NCBI GenBank assembly: GCA_965223435.1
Contig: CBDCWQ010000015.1
Location: forward strand, 1 to 19,648
From: CBDCWQ01 sp965223435
GTDB lineage: Bacteria > Myxococcota > Kuafuiibacteriia > Kuafuiibacteriales > Kuafuiibacteriaceae
Direction: 5' to 3'
Length of the DNA: 19,648 nucleotides
Made by a program: the position numbers and the translations under genes. A model generated the notes under the pieces. It was not told the origin of the DNA. It was given only the letters and a program-made list of their open reading frames with translations, and did no database searches. Shown here in pieces: positions 9,107 to 16,111 of this stretch. How positions within the stretch are numbered: position 1 is the stretch's first letter; each line of letters opens with the position of its first letter.

Positions 9107-9135
9107 GTGACTGTCACGTAACCACAGTCTATAAC
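9107..9135 (+). promoter_or_regulatory. Candidate sigma70 promoter of the zinc-ribbon kinase
   Basis: GTGACT (9107-9112; four of six match TTGACA), a 17-base spacer and TATAAC (9130-9135; five of six match TATAAT). The predicted start is about 20 nt before the kinase ATG at 9161. Prediction from pattern only. Confidence 0.4.
9109..9129. promoter_or_regulatory. Inverted repeat, possible activator/operator site
   Basis: GACTGT at 9109-9114 and ACAGTC at 9124-9129 form a perfect 6-bp inverted repeat with a 9-bp centre. It lies about 175-195 bp upstream of the predicted sigma54 start, a normal distance for an enhancer-binding protein site. It also overlaps the -35 and fills the spacer of the candidate kinase promoter. 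A repeat of this size can occur by chance in a 280-bp gap. Confidence 0.3.
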
Positions 9136-9160
9136 CGAGTCCCTCTGGGGTTCGACAGAC

Positions 9161-10603
9161 ATGTGGGTTTGTAGCCATTGTGCAAGCTCTCACCCGCGCG
9201 CGGAAACGATCTGTCCCGTGACGCGACGGCCGAGCACCGAGATGGGGCCCTGCGGGAAAGTTATCGATCGCTATCGAATCGAACACTGGCTGGGCGGCGG
9301 AGGCTTTGGTGCGGTGTACCGCGCCGAACACACGATGACGGGGCGGAAGGTGGCATTTAAACTGCTGCGCCCCGAAATGATGGACCAGTTTGGCATCGCC
9401 GAACGCCTTTTTCGCGAGGCTCGCATGGCTTCTGCGATCGGGAGCCCCCATATCGCCTCGGTGCTCGACGCTGGTCTTACCCCAACGGGCGTGCCTTTTT
9501 TGGTGATGGAGCTTGTGGAGGGGGTCGATCTGCGAAGCGAGCTCGAACAGGTTGGCCGCTTCACCGAGGCGCGGGCGGTGGCCATTGTGCTGCAGATTTT
9601 GAGCGCGCTGAATGCGGCGCACGCGCAAGATATCGTGCACCGTGACGTCAAACCCAGCAACGTGATGCTGCTTCAGACCCCTCCGCCGACCGCGCCCGAC
9701 GGGCTTTGGGTGAAGCTGCTTGACTTTGGAATCGGGAAGCTTTCGAGCGCCCAGGAGAATCCGCTGACCCAAACCGATATTGGAATGGGGACCCCTGGTT
9801 ACGCGGCTCCAGAGCAATTCCTCTCGGCGCGTGACGTGGACCGAAGGGCCGACCTCTATTCGGTCGCTGTGGTCCTTTACCGCCTGCTGGCGGGACGACT
9901 CCCATCGACCTTGGAGTCCGACTCCGAAACCCGGTCAGGGCTTGGGCCTGCCATCCCAGTGCCGCTTCGCGTGGCTGCCCCCGGTGTATCCAGCCACGTG
10001 GCATGGGCTGTCGACCGCTGTTTGTCCGAAGACCCCGCCGGTCGCTACGCGACTGCGGAGGAATTCGCAATGGCCCTGGCTGGTGAGGGGGCGAACATGG
10101 GATTTGCGTCCGGTGACCAGCCCACGCGTTCCCCGGTGAACCGCGAGGTTCCAAGCGATGAACCCCTCACACCGGCTTTGGCTGAAGGACTCGGCGAAGG
10201 GTCGGTGGTCCGAGGGCGCACTGCGGGGGTGCAACGACGCTGGTGGAGCCCACGATGGGTGCTGGGTCTTTTGGGCTTAGGCGCTCTCCTTTGGACGTGG
10301 CGCTTCCTGGATGTTCGGTTTGGGCGCCCCGTCATCATACCACCCTTGGCCCCCCAGGATTCGGAATGGGCGGACAGGCCGCGCGTATTGAATTCAGGGG
10401 CGTCGTCCAGGGGGGGGCTGGCGGTCTCACCCCAAGAGCGTTCTTCACCGCCGGCCTCGTCTGTGCTTCACGCTGAACGCCCACCGCCAGGTTCCGAAGG
10501 ACCGCTTGCAACTGAGCACCCCGCAGGTGGCTCACCGGCTGCAGAAAACCTCCCCCCCGTCAGACGGCGCCCTGCTGCAAAAAACGCGGAAGGGGCCTTC
10601 TGA
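9161..10603 (+). CDS. Hanks-type Ser/Thr protein kinase with N-terminal zinc ribbon and one TM segment
   Basis: The product is 480 residues as read. The N-terminus has CxxC (4/7) and Cys18-Pro, a small zinc-ribbon-like knuckle seen ahead of many bacterial kinases, though without the usual fourth ligand in place. The kinase domain (about 38-308) has all catalytic elements: glycine loop LGGGGFGAVY (44-53), Lys67 in VAFK, HRDVKPSN (160-167), DFG (188-190) and APE-like AAPEQ (215-219). A basic stretch and a hydrophobic segment (about 365-382) suggest a cytoplasmic kinase with a periplasmic tail rich in Pro, Ser and Arg. The natural tail probably continues in another frame to 10727. The gene is divergent from the PEGA-lipoprotein operon across 280 bp and convergent with the activator operon. 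Activity as an ATP-dependent Ser/Thr kinase is well supported; its substrates are unknown. Confidence 0.9.
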   Translation: MWVCSHCASSHPRAETICPVTRRPSTEMGPCGKVIDRYRIEHWLGGGGFGAVYRAEHTMTGRKVAFKLLRPEMMDQFGIAERLFREARMASAIGSPHIASVLDAGLTPTGVPFLVMELVEGVDLRSELEQVGRFTEARAVAIVLQILSALNAAHAQDIVHRDVKPSNVMLLQTPPPTAPDGLWVKLLDFGIGKLSSAQENPLTQTDIGMGTPGYAAPEQFLSARDVDRRADLYSVAVVLYRLLAGRLPSTLESDSETRSGLGPAIPVPLRVAAPGVSSHVAWAVDRCLSEDPAGRYATAEEFAMALAGEGANMGFASGDQPTRSPVNREVPSDEPLTPALAEGLGEGSVVRGRTAGVQRRWWSPRWVLGLLGLGALLWTWRFLDVRFGRPVIIPPLAPQDSEWADRPRVLNSGASSRGGLAVSPQERSSPPASSVLHAERPPPGSEGPLATEHPAGGSPAAENLPPVRRRPAAKNAEGAF

Positions 10604-10727
10604 AACGCCCGCGTCTGTCACAAAGACCGCGCCGCCGAAGAAGGTGCGGCCCAAGGTTAGGAGGCGCTCCCTGCCCAAGGAAGGTCCACCGCAAGGGTTG
10701 TTTGATGTGGATTACGAGCGCTTCTAG
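10559..10727 (+). pseudogene. Displaced C-terminal tail of the zinc-ribbon kinase (likely frameshift)
   Basis: After the kinase stop at 10603 the next frame stays open to 10727. It encodes a Pro/Lys/Arg-rich stretch of the same style (KTAPPKKVRPKVRRR), ending in GLFDVDYERF. Removing one C from the C7 run at 10552-10558 would fuse it to the kinase and replace the last residues RRRPAAKNAEGAF. The low-complexity sequence makes this less certain than the other two frameshifts. Confidence 0.45.
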
Positions 10728-10841
10728 ACCCTCGGCTCATTTCGACACGCCACGCGTGAGCTTGTTGATCGGCGTAGGTTCAGTCACCGCCCATTTCGGC
10801 ATTACGGGGCCCGGTCTTCGGTCACGGCCGTGCCGCCGAGC

Positions 10842-11086
10842 TCAACATTCCTCGCGCCGGATTCCGAATTGGTTCATCCAACGATAAATCTGCTTGCGGT
10901 GGCGATCGAAGTGCCGCGCCACTTGGGCGACGTTCCAATCGACGGCGTCGAGGGCGCTGATCAGTTCGTCGCGATCGGGTGTAGATTTGCCGTCGCCGGC
11001 TTTCGCAATGCGAGCGAGGTCTCTGCCTTGGGACCAAAGCCATTCCGGGAGATCCTCGCATTCGACCGCCTCTTCAGGGTGGGGGG
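10842..11086 (-). pseudogene. Fis-type HTH domain of the sigma54 activator, in a shifted frame
   Basis: This frame has no start of its own and directly continues the AAA+ gene to its right. Read with one C fewer in the six-base run (G6 at 11081-11086 on +), the protein goes from LAFLPHPEEAVE through ISALDAVDWNVAQVARHF to KQIYRWMNQFGIRRE and stops at 10842. WNVAQVARHF followed by KQIYRWMNQFGI is the standard Fis/NtrC-type DNA-binding helix-turn-helix. The joined protein would be 456 residues, a normal size for an FHA-AAA+-HTH activator. As deposited, the activator would lack its DNA-binding domain. Confidence 0.85.
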
Positions 11087-12213
11087 AGAAACGCCAGGTG
11101 ATGCACCAGGCGCTCCAGGCCTCGAAGGTTCTCCGGCCACGCCTGCGTCAACACCGCTTCGCAAGCCTTGGGGGCGAGCGCCAGAGGCTTGGGGGCCACA
11201 AGGCCACGCTCTTTTTTCCATGTTTCGTAGAGGTGGTGGACCCACCCCAGAATGTCCGCCCGCCGTTTTTTTAGCGGTGGAACCGAAATCAAAAGACGGC
11301 ACAATCGGGCGTACAGATCGCGCCGAAAAGCGCCCTCTTCGACCATTGTGGCCAGATCTCGGTTTGTGGCCGCGATGATTCGCGTGTCCACAGTGTAAGG
11401 TCGGGAACCGCCCACCGGCGTCACCTCGCGCTCCTGGATCGCGCGCAACAGCTTGGCTTGATGTTCCGGGGCCAGGTCTCCGATTTCATCGAGGAACAAG
11501 CTGCCGCCTTCGGCCGCTCGAAAAAGACCAGGCTGGTCGTCTTGGGCGCCGGTAAAGGCGCCCTTTCGGTGGCCGAAGAGTTGGCTCTCAATGAGTTGAG
11601 GACTCAGCGCCGCACAGTTGACCGCGAGAAAAGGGCCCGAACGGCTGCTTTGGTTGTGGACCTCACGGGCGAGGAGCTCCTTGCCCGTCCCGGTGTCTCC
11701 GATGAGCAACGCCGGCGACGGATCGGCGCTAAACCTCGCAATCTGCGCCCGGAGAACCCCGGCCGCGATGGACTCTCCGGGGATTGCGGTACTCGCTGGT
11801 GCGGGTCGAAGGGAACCGGTGTCCGCTCTTTCGTAGATCATCAAGATGTCGGCCATCCGGATCACCGCATTGTCTGCGAGGGGCGTCCACGTGTTTTGGA
11901 CGGTGGCGGCGTCGAGCCACGTTCCGTTTCGGCTCCGTTCATCTTTGAGGCGATGCTGCTTTTGGGCTTGGTCCCAGGCGATGGACAAATGGGTCCGTGA
12001 CACCGACGATTGGGGAAAGGCGATGGCTGAGGGCGATGGCGGTTCTCTTCCCAGCAGCAACGGGGCCTCGGTCAGAGGGATGATTCGGGCAAACTGAGGC
12101 GGGTGTACGACGAATAGCCGTGCGTGTCCCGAGGGCGCGGCCCTTTTACGGGAGGCGCCGTCGACCAGCGACACGGTCGGCAGTCCTGGAGTCGTACCTC
12201 TGTTCGGCTTCAT
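11074..12213 (-). CDS. FHA-domain sigma54-dependent transcriptional activator (AAA+ part)
   Basis: The reading is 379 residues from the ATG at 12213; a TTG at 12249 is an alternative start. Residues about 31-127 form an FHA domain with the conserved GR (55-56), SRTH (72-75) and NGT (96-98), which bind phosphothreonine. The AAA+ domain (about 145-370) has Walker A GDTGTGKE (172-179), the sigma54-contact loop GAFTGA (218-223), Walker B LFLDEIGD (239-246), sensor I AATNRD and the arginine-finger region FRRDLYARL. It should therefore remodel sigma54 RNA polymerase using ATP. The stop at 11074 comes from an apparent one-base insertion; the HTH follows in another frame to 10842. It is the last gene of a likely operon that begins with a Ser/Thr kinase, which suggests that phosphorylation by that kinase, or a phosphoprotein ligand, controls it. 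The sigma54 promoter at 8946-8961 is an obvious candidate target. Confidence 0.9.
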   Translation of the reverse strand: MKPNRGTTPGLPTVSLVDGASRKRAAPSGHARLFVVHPPQFARIIPLTEAPLLLGREPPSPSAIAFPQSSVSRTHLSIAWDQAQKQHRLKDERSRNGTWLDAATVQNTWTPLADNAVIRMADILMIYERADTGSLRPAPASTAIPGESIAAGVLRAQIARFSADPSPALLIGDTGTGKELLAREVHNQSSRSGPFLAVNCAALSPQLIESQLFGHRKGAFTGAQDDQPGLFRAAEGGSLFLDEIGDLAPEHQAKLLRAIQEREVTPVGGSRPYTVDTRIIAATNRDLATMVEEGAFRRDLYARLCRLLISVPPLKKRRADILGWVHHLYETWKKERGLVAPKPLALAPKACEAVLTQAWPENLRGLERLVHHLAFLPPP

Positions 12214-12272
12214 GATAGGAACGCTACTGATACTGCCCCTATTCTGCAAGAAGGAGCCGACGGCCCTCTCGG

Positions 12273-12290
12273 GAGCCCCGTTTAGGGCTC
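12273..12290 (-). other. Hairpin spanning a stop codon
   Basis: GAGCCC (12273-12278) and GGGCTC (12285-12290) form a perfect 6-bp stem with a 6-nt loop. The loop contains part of the TAA stop (12282-12284) of the small unknown gene. There is no U-run after it on the - strand, so it is not a normal terminator. It could lower read-through into the activator gene or be chance. Confidence 0.25.
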
Positions 12291-12689
12291 GTGGTGGTTT
12301 TCGCCCAAAAGGCGGTCCGCTTCGGCCTCGAGGGATGGCATTCGATGAGCGACGGAAACGGAAAACAGGGCTTCTTTGAATCGGATTTCCTCACCGGTTG
12401 GAAGACCGCGATAGTTGCGCCCCGATTCGATGAGGCTCCCAAACAGGGCGTCAAGGGCGTCTGAAACAAGCCCCCACGGCTCGCCGCCGTTTTCGCTCCT
12501 GAGGTATCGAATGGTGATTTCGTAGTGGTGCTCGGGGCCTTTGAGCAGGAGGGTCCAGCCGGGAGGGTCTTTGAGGGCCCGAGCGAGAAGACTTTCTTGG
12601 GTCCCAATCGGGTAGCGTTGCCGGAGGAGTTTTGCGACTGCCTCAGCTTTTGGTGGACCATCGCCCTGCCCTGCCATGGGTTTTCGCAT
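12282..12689 (-). CDS. Small protein of unknown function (135 aa)
   Basis: I do not recognise this protein. It is soluble-looking and acidic/amphipathic with no signal peptide or membrane segment. A mixed alpha/beta central part contains HHYEITIRYL and a helix around LVSDALDALFGSLIESGRNY. The start is uncertain. The ATG at 12689 gives 135 residues, and a further ATG is at 12677. A TTG at 12713 has GAGGA about 11 nt upstream and would give 143 residues. The frame is open to 12821, but that overlaps the exported-protein gene by 94 bp and looks unlikely. It lies 38 bp after the exported protein and 68 bp before the activator, so it belongs to the kinase-activator operon. A role as an adaptor or kinase substrate is possible but unsupported. 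Confidence 0.6.
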   Translation of the reverse strand: MRKPMAGQGDGPPKAEAVAKLLRQRYPIGTQESLLARALKDPPGWTLLLKGPEHHYEITIRYLRSENGGEPWGLVSDALDALFGSLIESGRNYRGLPTGEEIRFKEALFSVSVAHRMPSLEAEADRLLGENHHEP

Positions 12690-12727
12690 GTCGCGAATGA
12701 TCTTGGGGGTCAAGCTTTGTGGCGTCC

Positions 12728-13744
12728 TCAAAAGGCCTGCCGTAACAGCCTGCTGAGCTGACGGTCGAGCGGCTGGCTTTTGTCGCGCCGGCTCAGGGCT
12801 TGGAGCAACGCAGGCACCCATAGGCTGGGTTCGGTCGCCGTTTGGGGTCCGGCCCGGTGTAGTCTTTTGGCGCCACGGGCTTGAAGCGTCGCCAGCGCCA
12901 ACGTTTGCGCCAGGCTTTCCTCCAAAAAACGGAGGCCGCTTTTGAAGTTTCGCCGAATGGCGGGGCGTTTTTGGGCGACGCCCCAGGCCTGCTCAAGTTC
13001 GGGGACCGCCTGCCAACTGTTGCGAACCGCCTGTCGCACGGCGGATTGTGCGATGACTTTCAAAATGCGTCTCCGGCCGTCAGCCAGCGCGGGTCCCACG
13101 ACCAGCACCTGCTGCCCGGGATGCTCAAGACGAAAAAAAGCCCCGAAGGCGTCTAGCGGGTTGGGCACCACCGCGAATTTTGCGGGTTGGGGAAGGACGG
13201 GCTTTTTGAGGATTTGCTGAAGAGCCGCAAGATCGCGCTCGAGGGCCCGCCAGAGCGCTTTCGCTTGGAGCCGGCGATCTTCAGACAGGGCGCGGTGGGT
13301 CTCGACGTAAAGGGGCTCTTTGGCCAACGACGCGAGCATCGTGTTGGCCGCCTGCGTTGCTTGGATGTGTTGCCGGGGGACCCCGGGGGGTTCCCAGAGC
13401 CCCCGAAGGTACACGCCGGTGGACAGGGCGTTGGCTTCAAACAGCGTGCGGAGGCGCTTGAACACGGGGCGTTCGGTCAGAGCCATTCGTTTGGCCCTGA
13501 GCTTCGTACGCACGGGGTGAAACTGGGGGGCCGAGATCGGGGGAGCGCCCATTCGCGTTTCTCGGCTGTAGCCGAGCATGTTGAGGGCAAAAAACAGGCA
13601 GAACACCCGATCGTCGAGGCGGATCTCGAGGCCCTGTTGGGTAAAGAGCTTTTCGGGGGCCAGGTCGAGGGCGGGGGCCGCCCACGATAGCTGCAGGCTG
13701 ATAAGGGCCAAAAGACTGGTCACGCCGATTCCCGGATTCCTCAA
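12728..13744 (-). CDS. Exported protein of unknown function (338 aa)
   Basis: The N-terminus is a signal peptide: a short basic start, the hydrophobic core VTSLLALISLQLSWA and Ala-rich cleavage near residue 22-25. The start is the TTG at 13744; a GTG at 13723 would also keep the hydrophobic core but loses the basic residue. The mature part is mostly helical, with an early motif LDDRVFCLFFALNMLGY (43-59) and a later VPNPLDAFGAFF...VLVVGP...KVIAQSAVRQ region (193-239). This layout faintly recalls exported metallopeptidase-like families, but the expected HExxH motif is absent (QSAVR in its place), so enzymatic activity is doubtful and the resemblance is only an impression. It starts 15 bp after the kinase gene stop and is probably cotranscribed with it. 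A periplasmic partner for the kinase's PEGA domains is a reasonable guess. Confidence 0.7.
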   Translation of the reverse strand: MRNPGIGVTSLLALISLQLSWAAPALDLAPEKLFTQQGLEIRLDDRVFCLFFALNMLGYSRETRMGAPPISAPQFHPVRTKLRAKRMALTERPVFKRLRTLFEANALSTGVYLRGLWEPPGVPRQHIQATQAANTMLASLAKEPLYVETHRALSEDRRLQAKALWRALERDLAALQQILKKPVLPQPAKFAVVPNPLDAFGAFFRLEHPGQQVLVVGPALADGRRRILKVIAQSAVRQAVRNSWQAVPELEQAWGVAQKRPAIRRNFKSGLRFLEESLAQTLALATLQARGAKRLHRAGPQTATEPSLWVPALLQALSRRDKSQPLDRQLSRLLRQAF

Positions 13745-13759
13745 AAGGTGCTTTGGGCG

Positions 13760-15916
13760 CTAGGGCCCTGGTGGTTCGGTGGCGTCCCGAGCGGAAATGG
13801 GCTCGGTTTCGCCGGCCAGTTCCCATTGAACCGGGGTCTCAAGACCCGGCTGGATGCGAACCGTAGCTTGGTATCGGAGCCCGCGGCTCCGGTTTTCGAG
13901 GGTCACATGATGAACACCTTCGTGAAGGCTGATCCGCTCCACGGGCGTCGGGCCGTAGTCGGTTCCGTTGATACTGACCCGGGTGCCATCGATGGCGAGA
14001 ACCCGCACCCATCCGGTTCGGGCTTTGACTTCAAACTCGTAGACCTTGTTGCCTTCGACGGTGATCGTTCGCTCCCGCTCGAAGCCGAGACCGGAGTGAA
14101 CCACCCGAATCAACGGCCGCCCCGCCGGAAGTCTAAACGGACCCGCGTGCCCCTCGGGGCCGGCGGCTCCGAGCCGGCGGTGTCCCGAAAAAATGGACGC
14201 ACCCGGCTCGGTCACAATGGTCACTTCGGCTTGCATGGCATCGGGGAGGCCGTTGCCGTGCTCGCGCGCGGTGAGGCTCTGCACGACGCGGGTCGCCGCG
14301 GTGCCTACCAAGATGGCGAGCAGGGTTGCACCGACGGCGGTCGCAACGCGCCATCCGAGGTGGCCGCCGTGTCGGCCCGTCATTTCTGCTGCGGGCCACG
14401 CCCCCGCCGGGCGCGCGCGCACTTGCTCGGTCGCTTGTTGCGCTTCGTTCAGTCTGGTTTGGGCGGCCTGAATCAGGGGAACGGTTCCGGCTTCTAAGCC
14501 TTCGGGCACGTGTGAGGTGGCCTCCACCGGCGGGTCGTTTTCGGTTTTGGTGAGGGGGGCTCCGACCGACCCGCCCCATCGTTCCGTGTTCTGCGCGGTG
14601 GGAATCGCGACCAGCCGGGTGGCGGCTTCTGAGCGGGGGCGACTGCCAGGTTCTGGCGATGGGGCGAGACTCCTGTCGCTTAAGACGGTTGTGGCCGCGG
14701 CTGCGATGTCGAAAGTCCGCGGGTCGTTTTTTTCAAGAGAGCCTGGCTCGCGCTCCATTTCTGCGGCCTCCTGGGGCGCGTCCGGTTCGGTTTCGGCGGG
14801 CGGAATGTTTCCTGACCCGTGTTTTTCGGCAAACCCTGGCAGGTCTCCAGAAATGGGGGTGGATGGAGGCTGAGAATGCAGCCTTTGGACCGACGTTCTT
14901 TTGGGCGGCACCGATTCGCCGGTGGCGGCAAGGTATCGCCCAGTGGTGCGTTCTTGGCCCAGGGTTTCGCCGAAAAGGCTGCGCATGAAGGCCGCAATGT
15001 CTTTGGCCTCTACGTACAGATTGACCCGATCGAGGAACCCGAACAGATCTTTGCTCATGGCTTCTGCGGTCTGGTAGCGGTCGTCGGGTTCTCGCGCGAT
15101 GGCGCGTTCGACGATTTTCTCTAGTCCCTCCGGGTAACCTTCGAGCACCTGGCTTGGGGGCTTGTACCGTCCCTTGATGATGGCCTGGAGCGTCGCGAGC
15201 TCGTTCTTTTGTTTGAAGAGCCGCGTGCCGGTGGTCGTCTCGTAAAGGACCACCCCTAAGGCAAAGATGTCGGATCGGTGATCGAGGTCCAGACCCAGGG
15301 CCTGCTCCGGCGACATGTAGCTGTATTTTCCTTTGAGCTCACCTGCTTGGGTCTTGTTGAGCTTGCCTTCCGCTTTGGCGATTCCGAAATCGACGACTTT
15401 GACATCCCCATCGTAGGTCACCACAATGTTTTGTGGAGATACGTCCCGATGGACAACGCCCATGGGGCGTCCCTGAGAATCCTTCATCGTGTGGGCATGG
15501 CCGAGACCGAGAGCCGCCTCAGCGACAATGCGAATCGAATGGGAAAGAGGCAGTGAACGTTGCAGCTTGTACGCTCGATTGTACATGCGCCGAACATCCT
15601 CACCATGGAAGTACTCCATGGTGATGTAGTAGGCCCCGTCAACTTCCCCGACGTCTTGAATCTTGACCACATTGGGATGGTTTAAGCCCGCGGCGATGCG
15701 GGCCTCGTCCAAAAACATGGACACGAACTCTTCGGATCGCCCGAGGTGGGGCAGGATTCGTTTGACCACCAGCGTGGATTTTGGCTCCGCCCGCGGATGG
15801 GCGAGGAAGATTTCTGCCATCCCGCCGGTGGCGATACGCCGAACCAGCCGATAACGCCCAAAATCTATGGGAAGTCTCTCTTCGCCGATGGCGAACACCG
15901 CCCGCCACGGTACCAT
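13760..15916 (-). CDS. Transmembrane Ser/Thr protein kinase with C-terminal PEGA repeats
   Basis: The product is 718 residues from the ATG at 15916; a TTG at 15949 in the same frame would add 11 residues. The kinase domain covers about 20-312: glycine loop IATGGMAEIF (28-37), Lys52 in VVKR, HRDVSPQN (156-163), DFG (176-178) and SPEQ (202-205). All catalytic residues are present. A long Pro/Ser/Thr/Glu-rich linker (about 320-515) leads to one transmembrane helix (522-543). The outer part has a divergent PEGA-like unit (about 562-630) and a clear PEGA domain (634-700; GWVRVLAIDGTRVSINGTDYG). The protein probably senses something in the periplasm and phosphorylates cytoplasmic Ser/Thr residues. 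It heads an operon with an exported protein, a small protein and an FHA sigma54 activator, which makes the activator or its ligand the first substrate to consider. It is divergent from the purM group. Confidence 0.93.
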   Translation of the reverse strand: MVPWRAVFAIGEERLPIDFGRYRLVRRIATGGMAEIFLAHPRAEPKSTLVVKRILPHLGRSEEFVSMFLDEARIAAGLNHPNVVKIQDVGEVDGAYYITMEYFHGEDVRRMYNRAYKLQRSLPLSHSIRIVAEAALGLGHAHTMKDSQGRPMGVVHRDVSPQNIVVTYDGDVKVVDFGIAKAEGKLNKTQAGELKGKYSYMSPEQALGLDLDHRSDIFALGVVLYETTTGTRLFKQKNELATLQAIIKGRYKPPSQVLEGYPEGLEKIVERAIAREPDDRYQTAEAMSKDLFGFLDRVNLYVEAKDIAAFMRSLFGETLGQERTTGRYLAATGESVPPKRTSVQRLHSQPPSTPISGDLPGFAEKHGSGNIPPAETEPDAPQEAAEMEREPGSLEKNDPRTFDIAAAATTVLSDRSLAPSPEPGSRPRSEAATRLVAIPTAQNTERWGGSVGAPLTKTENDPPVEATSHVPEGLEAGTVPLIQAAQTRLNEAQQATEQVRARPAGAWPAAEMTGRHGGHLGWRVATAVGATLLAILVGTAATRVVQSLTAREHGNGLPDAMQAEVTIVTEPGASIFSGHRRLGAAGPEGHAGPFRLPAGRPLIRVVHSGLGFERERTITVEGNKVYEFEVKARTGWVRVLAIDGTRVSINGTDYGPTPVERISLHEGVHHVTLENRSRGLRYQATVRIQPGLETPVQWELAGETEPISARDATEPPGP

Positions 15917-15977
15917 GTCTTTTCGGCCTAAGATGAATAGGATCACCAAACTCGTGATCTTGGCCGTGGCGACCGAA

Positions 15978-16005
15978 CTATAGTTTACCCTTTATGAGCG
16001 CGCAA
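15978..16005 (-). promoter_or_regulatory. Candidate sigma70 promoter of the PEGA kinase operon
   Basis: On the - strand, TTGCGC (16000-16005), a 16-base spacer and TATAGT (15978-15983) lie about 60 bp before the kinase ATG. The -10 is good and the -35 weak. The -10 is part of a 10-bp palindrome AACTATAGTT (15976-15985), so it reads on either strand. Confidence 0.35.
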
Positions 16006-16025
16006 CCTTCGCCGCGAGACCCTTC

Positions 16026-16055
16026 TTGACAGGCCCACGGTCGGGCGAGTACCCG
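16026..16055 (+). promoter_or_regulatory. Weak candidate promoter of the purM group
   Basis: A perfect TTGACA (16026-16031) is followed after 18 bases by TACCCG (16050-16055), a poor -10. A 5-bp inverted repeat GGGCG/CGCCC (16043-16047 and 16054-16058) overlaps it and could be an operator. It lies about 55 bp before the proposed start of the small ribbon-helix-helix-like gene. Confidence 0.25.
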
Positions 16056-16111
16056 CCCTGTTCGGCTTCGGCACGGCTTTCTCGAGGGTGCTGAGGGTCA
16101 GGGGAGGATGC

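Noticed and set aside
8881..9162. Upstream extension of the PEGA frame to 9162
   Set aside because: The extension places 94 non-hydrophobic residues ahead of a clear signal sequence and covers the sigma54 promoter.
8954..9817. 287-codon open frame on the - strand opposite the zinc-ribbon kinase
   Set aside because: Overlaps a kinase with complete catalytic motifs and the promoter gap; no recognisable motif.
10728..10841. Possible terminator between the convergent kinase and activator ends
   Set aside because: Only a short CACGGCCGTG palindrome with no loop and no T-run; no convincing terminator on either strand.
12245..12262. sigma54-like GGC...TTGCA on the - strand before the activator gene
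   Set aside because: Only 9 bases between GG and GC instead of 10, so it breaks the invariant spacing.
12690..12821. Start of the small operon protein at 12821
   Set aside because: It would overlap the exported-protein gene by 94 bp and the added residues are Pro/Ala/Gln-rich shadow-type sequence.
13748..14497. 249-codon + strand open frame inside the PEGA kinase gene
   Set aside because: Antisense shadow of the kinase linker, membrane segment and PEGA region, all of which are clear on the - strand.
15960..15984. + strand promoter TTGGCC to TATAGT for the purM group
   Set aside because: The spacer is only 13 bases; the good -10 fits the - strand kinase promoter better.
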